A DNA stretch of 64,000 nucleotides, from assembly GCF_000513275.1 (NCBI RefSeq), contig NZ_CBVJ010000014.1, positions 42,961-106,960 on the forward strand, written 5' to 3'. The notes below the pieces were generated by a model, which was not told the origin of the DNA, did no database searches, and worked only from the letters and a program-made list of their open reading frames with translations. Below are positions 49,072 to 56,267 of this stretch, piece after piece. The position numbers and the translations under genes are program-made. The stretch's first letter is position 1. Each line of letters opens with the position of its first letter. This DNA is from Paenibacillus gorillae. Lineage in GTDB: Bacteria; Bacillota; Bacilli; Paenibacillales; Paenibacillaceae.

Positions 49072-49875
49072 GTGTGGAAATACGCGAGTGCTTCAGTACG
49101 AGGCACTTCCCATGAAAAAAGTGAAAAACCTTGCCAGGACTTCTCTATTTGCCAAGTCATTAGAACAAACAAAGGGAATGAAGTATTAGTAGCTGTTGTT
49201 TCAGACGGAGCGGGTAGTGCAACACATTCCGAAGTTGGTTCGGAGCTTGCCTGCTCTCTGTTTCTTGATGAGATTACCGCTTATCTTGAAACGGGTAATC
49301 GCATTCAGGGACTAGATCGCGAGTTTTATGTGGACTGGATCTCACGCTTCCAGTACGAAGTAAAGATAAGGGCAGATGCAATGTCGTTATCTTCTAGGGA
49401 GTTTGCCTGCACCTTTCTATCAGTGGTAATTGATGATTCGTGCGCTGTATTCGCCCAGATTGGCGATGGGGCGATAGTAACGAATAGTCCCGAAGAAGAA
49501 GATATCTATAGCTGGCAGTTCTGGCCTCAGCAAGGAGAATATGAAAATACAACCTTCTTTGCTACTCAGATTAACGCTAGTGAAAAGCTCGAGTTTAGTA
49601 TGCTAGCCGGAAGAGTCTGTTCTGAAGTGGCCCTATTTACAGATGGGTTACAGAGACTTGCTCTTCACTATCAATCCCAAAGTGCGCATAGTCCCTTTTT
49701 TCGTCCCTTTTTTCAAGCGCTTCGAGATCAACCAGAAGCGAATTCCATCAAGTTTATGAGTTCTCTTAAGGCCTTTCTGGAGTCCGAACAAGTTAATAAC
49801 AGGACAGACGATGACAAAAGCTTAATACTGGCAACGAGAAGGCAAGATACACCTTCTAGTAACACCAGACAATGA
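49072..49875 (+). CDS. PP2C-family protein serine/threonine phosphatase
   Basis: A 267-residue PP2C_2-type metal-dependent phosphatase. Metal-binding residues: Asp23 in KPCQDFS, Asp45 in VVSDGAGSATHSEVGS, IGDGAIV in the middle and the final Asp in NRTDDDKSLIL. The N-terminus SVRGTSHEKSEKPCQD is typical of the phosphatases paired with TerY. Likely target: the kinase or its substrates encoded next door. GTG 49072 directly follows the vWA stop. The stop overlaps the kinase start (ATGA at 49872), so the three proteins are translationally coupled. Confidence 0.9.
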   Translation: MWKYASASVRGTSHEKSEKPCQDFSICQVIRTNKGNEVLVAVVSDGAGSATHSEVGSELACSLFLDEITAYLETGNRIQGLDREFYVDWISRFQYEVKIRADAMSLSSREFACTFLSVVIDDSCAVFAQIGDGAIVTNSPEEEDIYSWQFWPQQGEYENTTFFATQINASEKLEFSMLAGRVCSEVALFTDGLQRLALHYQSQSAHSPFFRPFFQALRDQPEANSIKFMSSLKAFLESEQVNNRTDDDKSLILATRRQDTPSSNTRQ

Positions 49876-51812
49876 GAGTGGTAACTAGTGCAATTGATGG
49901 AGCAGGTAAAGTTGTTTATCTGGATGGCGAGCTCGGCAAAGGTGGAGAGGGAAGTGTCTTCGCGATAAGGGCAAATCCTAATTCCGTTGCTAAAATATAT
50001 CATCATGCTATAGCCAATGATAAACAAGACAAGATCCGAACAATGGTAAATCTGAAGTCTGATTCTTTGTTTAAGTTTACAACTTGGCCTACGGATATAT
50101 TAAGAGATTCTAAAGGTCAAATTATCGGATTTCTTATGCCTAGACTGATAGGGAAAGAAATCCATAAGCTGTATGGACCAAAGACGAGATTGCTTGAATT
50201 TACAAATGCAACCTACTCTTTTCTTGTTCATACAGCTGCAAACATGGCACGAGCTTTTGCAACTATACATGAGAATGGGCATGTAATTGGTGATATAAAC
50301 CATGGTAACTTTTATGTATCAGATCGAGCAATGGTTACGCTTTTAGATTGTGACAGTTTTCAAATTGGCACTCCTAGTAAACTTTTTAAATGCGAGGTCG
50401 GTATTCCAATGTATCAGCCTCCGGAATTACAAGAAGTCACTTCTTTTAGAGATATAATAAGGACTCAGAACCATGATAACTTTGGGTTAGCTCTATTCAT
50501 TTTTCTTCTGTTGTTCATGGGTAGACATCCATTTGCCGGACGCTACTTAGGTCCTGGAGAAATGCCAATTGAAAAGGCAATTAAAGAGTATAGGTTCGCT
50601 TACAGTAACTCAGCTCAAGCCAAGATGATGCAACCCCCACCGGGAACACTCAATATGGGGAATATTCCCTTTCAGCTAGCAGGGCTATTTGAGAGAGCGT
50701 TTTCTATCGACGGATTCAAAGATAATGCACGTCCTAAGCCTGAAGAATGGATATATGCCCTCGAAGGACTTTCAAACAGTTTGCAGAAATGTAGTCACAA
50801 GGAAGGACATGTATTCTCCAAAGTGAATAAGAGTTGCCCTTGGTGCGAGCTTGAAAATAAAACAGGGGCAGTCCTTTTTCATGCTACGATCTTCACGAGA
50901 TCACAAGCCATAAGCTCCTTTGATTTGTCTCGAATATGGAAACAGATACTTTGTGTTTCTGAACCTGGTACGTCGATCGTATTGCCAACTCCATCATCAA
51001 TAGTAGTGACACCCGACCCTTTGCTTTTAAAACAGTCTAAAAGGTCTAAACTACGAAAAGGGCTTACCGCTATTCCGTTGGTTATCGGATTCATAACATT
51101 ACTGACCTTTCCTGATACTTGGTTTATTACCATGTTAGTCACTGGGATAGTAACATCGGTTATCTATCGGTCTGACAATTCGCTTAACAAGCAGGAGTGG
51201 ATTAAAAAGAGGAATGAGGCTCAGCAGCGTTGGGACGATATCTCTAATCGTTGGCGTAAAGAGGCTAGTGATGAGCAGTTTAAACAGAAGAAGGGAAGAC
51301 TAGATAAAGCTAAGCAAGAGTATGAAAGTTTAAGTCAGTTAAGAGCGGAAAAGTTAAAACAACTGGGACTTAATCAGCAGAAAGCACAACTTCGTTCCTT
51401 CTTGCAACGCTATAGGATAGATGATGCGAGGATCGACGGTATTGGCCAAAGTCGTAAGGCTACTTTGGAGGCTTTCGGAATCGAAACTGCATTAGATATT
51501 ACTACTCATTCTGTTCGTCAAGTGCCAGGATTCGGTCCTACGTATACAAAAAAGCTAATGGATTGGAGGAACGGTATCGAAAGAAGCTTTCTATTCAACC
51601 CCAAACAAGGGGTGCCTCAATCTGATATAGTTAATCTAGATCGAGATATTGCTGCTCAGAGAAAAAAGTTGGAGCAGGAGTTATTAGCTGGACCTAATCA
51701 ATTGTTGCAAATAGGAAATCAAATAAAGGTTAAACGCAGTGCGCTTTGGTCCGAAGTAGAGCAGGCGGCGAAGGATCTTGCTCAAGGTATTTGCAATGTA
51801 CAGCATCTTTAA
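49872..51812 (+). CDS. Atypical protein kinase with zinc ribbon, membrane segment, coiled coil and helix-hairpin-helix
   Basis: 646 residues. Kinase domain about 15-300: glycine loop GKGGEGSVF, Lys41 in SVAKIY, catalytic loop GDINHGNF (Asp141, Asn146) lacking the HRD histidine/arginine, and LLDCDSFQI in place of DFG (Asp159). Next a Cys/His cluster at 307-325 (CSHKEGH..SCPWC), two hydrophobic stretches at about 399-431, a charged coiled coil (about 440-510), and a double helix-hairpin-helix (ARIDGIGQSRKATLEAFGI, VRQVPGFGPTYTKKLMDWR), a DNA-binding type. This matches the kinase of TerY-P triads. A DNA-contacting kinase suggests damage or invader sensing. Confidence 0.88.
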   Translation: MRVVTSAIDGAGKVVYLDGELGKGGEGSVFAIRANPNSVAKIYHHAIANDKQDKIRTMVNLKSDSLFKFTTWPTDILRDSKGQIIGFLMPRLIGKEIHKLYGPKTRLLEFTNATYSFLVHTAANMARAFATIHENGHVIGDINHGNFYVSDRAMVTLLDCDSFQIGTPSKLFKCEVGIPMYQPPELQEVTSFRDIIRTQNHDNFGLALFIFLLLFMGRHPFAGRYLGPGEMPIEKAIKEYRFAYSNSAQAKMMQPPPGTLNMGNIPFQLAGLFERAFSIDGFKDNARPKPEEWIYALEGLSNSLQKCSHKEGHVFSKVNKSCPWCELENKTGAVLFHATIFTRSQAISSFDLSRIWKQILCVSEPGTSIVLPTPSSIVVTPDPLLLKQSKRSKLRKGLTAIPLVIGFITLLTFPDTWFITMLVTGIVTSVIYRSDNSLNKQEWIKKRNEAQQRWDDISNRWRKEASDEQFKQKKGRLDKAKQEYESLSQLRAEKLKQLGLNQQKAQLRSFLQRYRIDDARIDGIGQSRKATLEAFGIETALDITTHSVRQVPGFGPTYTKKLMDWRNGIERSFLFNPKQGVPQSDIVNLDRDIAAQRKKLEQELLAGPNQLLQIGNQIKVKRSALWSEVEQAAKDLAQGICNVQHL

Positions 51813-51829
51813 TTAAGGAGAGGTAATCT

Positions 51830-52813
51830 GTGAGCAAATGGTGGATGGTACGTGCAGGGGATAATAATGAATTGATTCCAAAATGGCAGCTTAAGCAGGT
51901 AGCTTCTATTGGTTGGGCTGATTTAGGTGATCCTAAGAAGTTTTCATCGAGAGACAAGCTAATAGATAGGTCTCACTCTGTATATGCTGAAGAAAAACCT
52001 GGCACTCGATTATCGTGGGCTGGTCAAGTTTGGCGGTTCTATCGTGAAATAGAGATCCATGACAGAGTCATTACCTATTCAAAAGAAACGAGAGAGTATT
52101 TGATAGGAACAGTAACTCAAACTCATCAGTATCGACCAGATATAGTTGATCCTTATTATCCGAATGTTATTTCGGTTTCATGGGAGTCGAAAAAGGTATC
52201 TAGGGATTCACTGTCGCAAGGAGCTAAAAACTCCTTGGGAGGGATCTTGACCGTATTCAGAGTTGATGATTGGGGACAAGAACTACTAGATATACTTGGT
52301 GGAGTAACTGTTCAGCCAATAGATGTTACACCTGAAGAAACAGAAGAAGTAAATTATCAGGATTTCATTGAACGATCAAAAACAATGATTGAGGATCTTG
52401 TAGATCGCCTTGATCCATGGCAGATGCAGGACTTAGTGGCAGGATTGCTTCAAGCAATGGGATACCAAGTGACAGTCAGTCCTAAGGGGCCAGACGGTGG
52501 AGTTGATATCTTGGCGCATAAAGATGCCTTCGGTTTTGAAAAACCAATCATAAAGGTACAGGTGAAACATCGTTACACAGCGAGTGGTGGTCCCGAAGTT
52601 CAACAGCTTCTGGGTGCCAATCCACATGGAGCTAGCAGTTTGTTTGTATCAACAGGTGGATTTACATCCGCAGCTAAAACGTCAGCTGTACATAATGGAG
52701 TCAAGTTAGTAGACTTATCAGGTTTAGTTGAGTTGTTAAATGACTGGTATGATAAGATGCCAGTTGATAAACAAGCATTAATACCATTAAAGCGGATATA
52801 TGTTCCTTCATAG
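51830..52813 (+). CDS. Mrr-type restriction endonuclease with N-terminal PUA/EVE-like domain
   Basis: 327 residues. N-terminal part (WWMVRAGDNNELIPKWQ..SIGWADLGD.., HDRVITYSK..YLIGTV) resembles the PUA/EVE-like modules that read modified bases. A linker leads to an Mrr catalytic domain (about 185-310): LDPWQMQDLVAGLLQAMGY, GGVDILAHKD (Asp226) and IKVQVKHR (Gln244, Lys246), the D-(Q/E)xK nuclease core, then LFVSTGGFTSAAK. It is predicted to cut modified or foreign DNA. GTG 51830 follows AAGGAGAGG. It is 17 bases after the kinase, so it belongs to the triad operon. Confidence 0.9.
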   Translation: MSKWWMVRAGDNNELIPKWQLKQVASIGWADLGDPKKFSSRDKLIDRSHSVYAEEKPGTRLSWAGQVWRFYREIEIHDRVITYSKETREYLIGTVTQTHQYRPDIVDPYYPNVISVSWESKKVSRDSLSQGAKNSLGGILTVFRVDDWGQELLDILGGVTVQPIDVTPEETEEVNYQDFIERSKTMIEDLVDRLDPWQMQDLVAGLLQAMGYQVTVSPKGPDGGVDILAHKDAFGFEKPIIKVQVKHRYTASGGPEVQQLLGANPHGASSLFVSTGGFTSAAKTSAVHNGVKLVDLSGLVELLNDWYDKMPVDKQALIPLKRIYVPS

Positions 52814-52942
52814 AATACAGTTACATTTGGAGTATTGAATTTGAATGTAATGCCAGCACACTGAATCTGGTACTACTGTGGCTATGAAAAGATCCTGTGA
52901 CTTCGGAACACCCCTCAAAACGTCGTGAGCTAGTTATTATGC

Positions 52943-53152
52943 GGTTCGATTCCCGTCCTCTAAAAAAACCTTGAACTTATTGGTTTTTACGATGAACATA
53001 CTTGCAGTAAAAACATATTCCTGTGTAGTTGAATAAAGTATACAGGAATCGAATGAAAGTAAAAGACCTCCTTTGACTTATCTGACTAGCTCAGTTGTCG
53101 AAGGAGGTCTTTTCGTTGCTAATGTGATGAACCAGAGTGAAAAAGCTGCTGC
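52943..53152 (+). repeat. Right direct repeat: copy of tRNA-Leu 3' end plus flank
   Basis: Starts with the 18-base exact copy of the tRNA-Leu 3' end, lacks the last acceptor bases GGC and the discriminator A, then follows the left copy with scattered substitutions and the longer hairpin. It is not a functional tRNA. Confidence 0.8.
53065..53118. terminator. Long hairpin, left copy
   Basis: GACCTCCTT (53065-53073) pairs with AAGGAGGTC (53101-53109), with further pairing inside (TGAC/GTCG region and CTGA/TCAG), then TTTT. A close relative lies at 54006. Confidence 0.75.
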
Positions 53153-53263
53153 ATGACAGGATGGGGTGTTACGATCGAGCAGTTAGAGAGTATACGCCAA
53201 AGTAAGCGCGATGATCGTGGCGGATTTCAGAATTTTAACAAGTTATTGAGAAGGCATTCATAG
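53153..53263 (+). pseudogene. 3' remnant of a MazG-like nucleotide pyrophosphohydrolase gene
   Basis: A 36-codon frame reads GVTIEQLESIRQSKRDDRGGFQNF near its start. This matches the tail of small phosphoribosyl-ATP-pyrophosphohydrolase/MazG-like proteins, where GVTWEELE.IR..KR.ERGGF is conserved. The catalytic front of the protein is missing and the homology starts right at the end of the island repeat, so insertion or deletion here probably removed the rest. A strong terminator follows eight bases after the stop. Confidence 0.6.
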
Positions 53264-53270
53264 TGAAAAG

Positions 53271-53320
53271 GCTGCTTCATCATTTACGATCGACGTACAT
53301 GATGAAGCAGCTTTTTTTAT
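53271..53320 (+). terminator. Terminator after the MazG-like remnant
   Basis: GCTGCTTCATCA (53271-53282) pairs perfectly with TGATGAAGCAGC (53300-53311), then a T tract. Confidence 0.92.
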
Positions 53321-53420
53321 TTTTAACTAACTATACCGTGTTAAACTTTTTGATTTCAGTTCTGGATAGATAGGATTTTGAAGAATTAGCTTCCAACAAA
53401 GGAGTGGAAGTAAAGGTCCC

Positions 53421-53471
53421 TTGACATATATTTCAATGTAAAGTATCCTTTACGTAAAGGTTGCTTTACAT
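53421..53471 (+). promoter_or_regulatory. Promoter and nested palindromic operator of the XRE gene
   Basis: TTGACA (53421-53426), 17 bases, TATCCT (53444-53449). Overlapping the -10 is a perfect 14-base palindrome CCTTTACGTAAAGG (53447-53460), nested in the inverted repeat ATGTAAAG..CTTTACAT (53436-53443, 53464-53471). It is probably the autoregulatory binding site of the XRE protein encoded just downstream. Confidence 0.75.
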
Positions 53472-53487
53472 GAAGGGCAGGGAGAGC

Positions 53488-53691
53488 ATGAAGCATCGAT
53501 TAAAGGAATTAAGGGCTTCAAATGGATGGACGCAGGAAAACTTGTCTGAGCAAGTTGGAGTTTCTCGGCAAACGATCATCTCCATTGAAAGCGGACGGTA
53601 CAATCCATCATTGGAACTAGCATATAAGATTGCTAAAACATTTCGTTGCACAATTGAAGATGTGTTTATCTTTGAGGAAGGAAGTGAGTAG
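53488..53691 (+). CDS. Small XRE-family transcriptional regulator
   Basis: A 67-residue protein consisting of one helix-turn-helix (LKELRASNGWTQENLSEQVGVSRQTIISIESGRYNPSLELAYKIAKTF) and a short acidic tail. This is the compact YgzD/HTH_3 type often paired with a small membrane protein. AGGGAG lies before ATG 53488. Upstream in-frame codons at 53461 and 53470 fall inside the operator. The following membrane protein gene starts three bases after its stop. Confidence 0.9.
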   Translation: MKHRLKELRASNGWTQENLSEQVGVSRQTIISIESGRYNPSLELAYKIAKTFRCTIEDVFIFEEGSE

Positions 53692-53693
53692 TC

Positions 53694-53996
53694 ATGAATA
53701 TGGATCAGATTGTTGGCTTGGCAGGTATACTTGCCGGTGCTTTTTGTGGGGTCATTGGTGTATGGTGGGGAATTAAAAAAGCAGCTAAAAACAGAGGGAT
53801 CGATGAACGTTTAAAAGCTATTGTAGCGAAGTCACATAGCAGTTCCTGGATTATTACATTAGCATCAATCTATTCTATATTTATTTTATATGCATTAGGC
53901 GTGAAGCTTTCTGTCCCAGCTGCACTAGGTACCCTTCTATTTCTTCAATTAGGGGGCTGGAGTCTCTCTTTCTTTTTCTATAATAAGAGGTATTAG
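53694..53996 (+). CDS. Small membrane protein paired with the XRE regulator
   Basis: A 100-residue protein with three hydrophobic segments (about 6-25, 50-70 and 73-94) and a basic cytoplasmic loop (KKAAKNRGIDERLKAIVAKSH). I do not recognise a named family. Tight pairing with a small XRE regulator recalls many Bacillales two-gene units where the membrane protein's role is unknown. AAGGAAGTGAG precedes ATG 53694. Confidence 0.8.
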   Translation: MNMDQIVGLAGILAGAFCGVIGVWWGIKKAAKNRGIDERLKAIVAKSHSSSWIITLASIYSIFILYALGVKLSVPAALGTLLFLQLGGWSLSFFFYNKRY

Positions 53997-54005
53997 AAAT
54001 TGAAA

Positions 54006-54056
54006 AACCTCCTTCGACGTATCTGACTAGATCAGTTGTCGCAGGAGGTTTTCGTT
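54006..54056. terminator. Long hairpin, right copy
   Basis: AACCTCC (54006-54012) pairs with GGAGGTT (54044-54050), with CGAC/GTCG and CTGA/TCAG inside. It is near-identical in plan to 53065-53109. Both copies bracket the XRE/membrane-protein cassette, and this one lies between it and the convergent sensor kinase gene. Confidence 0.75.
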
Positions 54057-55372
54057 TATATTGTAATCTGGATTAAAATGATCTCTTGCTCATAATGGAC
54101 ATTGATATCACCATGATATTTTTCAACGGTTCTTTTTATAATCGATAACCCGTTGCCCCGTACCCCGTCACCATTCCCCTTAGTTGTATATCCAATTTGG
54201 AATAAATTCTTTTGCTCCTTTACAGAAAGCAGTGTAGGATTTTCAATCGAAAACGTATACTTTGAACCAACCGTTTTGCAGATAATACGAATTAACTTAG
54301 GCTGTGAGCCCTCGTAGATATCGGCAGCCTCAATAGCATTATCTAAAAGGTTGGAGATGATCTTAACCAGATCCATTGACTCGATTCGATTAAAATTACT
54401 TTGGTCGATCTCAAATTGAATCCGTATATTTTTTGATTGAGCCAGCTCCCACTTGCTCTGGAATAGAACCATTAGAATGGGGTTCTTTACTTGTAATGAT
54501 AAATCCATCGCTTTTGAATCCAGTGTAATTTGTTTTAAATAGTCGCTTGTTTTATCATACAGCTTCAATTGCATTAAACCGTTCAGAACTTGTAAATGGT
54601 TCATTAAGTCATGTCTGCTTGATTTTAAGGTAGCTACGATATTACCAAGCTCTACAATAAATATTTTTTCTGAATCCTTTAAGTCCTGCTTTAAACGAAG
54701 TCTGTACCATTTATTTAAAAAGAAAACAACCGTGATAAGAGCAATTGCAAATAAGACATCAATGGCAAAGGTGATTTCGCTGCTTTTTATAACCTGAAGG
54801 CTGACTAGCTCTAAGTCTTTGGCATCAATATCAATTCCGATAACACCTAATATCTCACCATTCTCATCGTAAAACGGTACACCGACTGAGAAATAGGCTT
54901 CATCGCGTTCTCCTTTAATAATACTTGTAAAATAATTCTGCCCCTTCTTTGCTTGAGAAACTTGAGCAGCAGGAACTGTACATGGTGCGCCAATAGGTAA
55001 TTCCTGCAGGACACTAGGCACTGCTGCAACCATTGTTTTCGAGACATCACTGTCATCCAATAATAAAACGTAAACGTATAACGCATTTATACGGCTTCGA
55101 TATTCTTCCAGGTATCGTTTTGTTTTTGTGAAATTCTCATCATCTTTAGTTTGGGTTAATAAGAATTGTTGATAACCTTCTTTGTCCAGACCATTAGCTA
55201 TTGTTTCAGCAATGGCGAGATATTGCTTCGCAAGAGCAATTCGTGCTGATTGTTCAGTTGAGTAATAGGAGATTAATATCTTTGAACTGGTTAAAATGCT
55301 GAGTATGATAAAAGAGATAAGTATAAATATAAGGATACGTTTATTGGGATACATTCCTTTGAGCTTCAACAT
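54056..55372 (-). CDS. Orphan sensor histidine kinase, SpoOB-type (CitA/DcuS-like)
   Basis: 438 residues. One membrane segment near 13-33, an extracellular Cache/PAS-like sensor domain (about 35-215, with GVPFYDENGEILGVIGIDID), a second segment near 220-240, then a cytoplasmic SpoOB-type dimerisation domain with the phospho-accepting histidine in SSRHDLMNHLQVLNGLMQL. The HATPase domain has the N box NLLDNAIEAAD and G box GNGLSIIKRTVEKYHG. ATG 55372 follows AAAGGAAAT; the upstream ATG 55465 lacks a site. No response regulator gene is adjacent, unusual for this class. Confidence 0.9.
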   Translation of the reverse strand: MLKLKGMYPNKRILIFILISFIILSILTSSKILISYYSTEQSARIALAKQYLAIAETIANGLDKEGYQQFLLTQTKDDENFTKTKRYLEEYRSRINALYVYVLLLDDSDVSKTMVAAVPSVLQELPIGAPCTVPAAQVSQAKKGQNYFTSIIKGERDEAYFSVGVPFYDENGEILGVIGIDIDAKDLELVSLQVIKSSEITFAIDVLFAIALITVVFFLNKWYRLRLKQDLKDSEKIFIVELGNIVATLKSSRHDLMNHLQVLNGLMQLKLYDKTSDYLKQITLDSKAMDLSLQVKNPILMVLFQSKWELAQSKNIRIQFEIDQSNFNRIESMDLVKIISNLLDNAIEAADIYEGSQPKLIRIICKTVGSKYTFSIENPTLLSVKEQKNLFQIGYTTKGNGDGVRGNGLSIIKRTVEKYHGDINVHYEQEIILIQITI

Positions 55373-55668
55373 AAATTTCCTTTCTGTAAAAAACAAATTA
55401 CGTTGACGATAAATACTATTATAATAACTGGATTTGAAAATGTAAGCTAAAATATTTGTATACATTTGTATTTTATCATATTAGAACTCTGTATTTATCC
55501 AATCTATTTGTTTATTTGATGCTGTTTGTAGTTTTTGAAAAATTTATGATTCTTTCCTATTTGCTCTAAGCATACTACTTCCTCATATGGACCTTTGTCA
55601 AGAAGTGAACGGTAACCCTCCTCATGCTATAATAACATCAAGATTCATACAGGGAAGGCGATCGCATA

Positions 55669-56220
55669 ATGAGAAAAACTTTGGCGTGGGACAAGCTCAA
55701 CATAGAAGGCCGCGAGTGGCTGCTGCTGGCTACTGAACGCGGAGTATGCCGCATCATTTTTCCGCATGAGGGGCTTGAAGATTTTCGAAGCTGGATGCAG
55801 CGTATAATACCTGATGCGGAACCGAGACAAGACGCGGATGCGATTAAGGCGACAGGGATCGGCGAATGGCTGCAGGCTTATTTTGCAGGGGAGCAGCCCG
55901 CGATCTCCAATATCCCGCTCGATCTGATCGGCACATCGTTCCAGCAGCAGGTGTGGAATGAGCTGGGGCGCGTGCCTTATGGGGAAACGAGAACATATGG
56001 TGAAATTGCAGCTGCAATCGGCAGGCCGCAGGCAGTGCGTGCTGTTGGGGCGGCCAATGGCGCCAATCCGATTCCAGTTCTCTTGCCCTGTCATCGGATT
56101 ATCGGTGCAAACCGGAAGCTGACAGGCTTCCGCGGCGGACTGGAGATGAAGCGTAAGCTGCTTGATCTGGAAGGCATTCAAGGTGTGGAGGACGGCGGTT
56201 ATTCCAGATTCCTTTTTTAA
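55669..56220 (+). CDS. ogt: Methylated-DNA--[protein]-cysteine S-methyltransferase
   Basis: A suicide DNA-repair protein that takes methyl groups from O6-methylguanine onto its own cysteine. 183 residues. The active site is PCHRII (Cys141), preceded by the recognition helix region VPYGETRTYGEIAAAIGRPQAVRAVGAANGANP and followed by LTGFRGGLEMKRKLLDLEG. It lacks an AraC/Ada regulatory domain. GGGAAGGCG lies before ATG 55669. ung, another base-repair gene, is 2 kb on. Confidence 0.95.
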   Translation: MRKTLAWDKLNIEGREWLLLATERGVCRIIFPHEGLEDFRSWMQRIIPDAEPRQDADAIKATGIGEWLQAYFAGEQPAISNIPLDLIGTSFQQQVWNELGRVPYGETRTYGEIAAAIGRPQAVRAVGAANGANPIPVLLPCHRIIGANRKLTGFRGGLEMKRKLLDLEGIQGVEDGGYSRFLF

Positions 56221-56267
56221 GGTATAATGGATGTGTCGAATATTGAGCACAGATGGAGGCTTTTGAC

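Larger units (their letters stand above)
47134..53152. mobile_element. Putative genomic island at tRNA-Leu, flanked by diverged direct repeats
   Basis: The last part of tRNA-Leu (GGTTCGATTCCCGTCCTC, 47134-47151) recurs exactly at 52943-52960, and the homology continues with scattered changes for about 200 bases on both sides (to about 47336 and 53152). Between them lies AT-richer DNA with a decayed DUF1232 gene, the vWA-PP2C-kinase-Mrr operon and nothing typical of the core genome. No integrase, transposase or relaxase is visible, so mobility may be lost or supplied in trans. tRNA 3' ends are common attachment sites; the island reading is inference. Confidence 0.65.

Noticed and set aside
53075..53105. 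TAGCTCAGTTG inside the 53065 hairpin looks like a tRNA D arm
   Set aside because: No anticodon arm, T arm or acceptor partner can be drawn; the bases are explained by the hairpin pairing.
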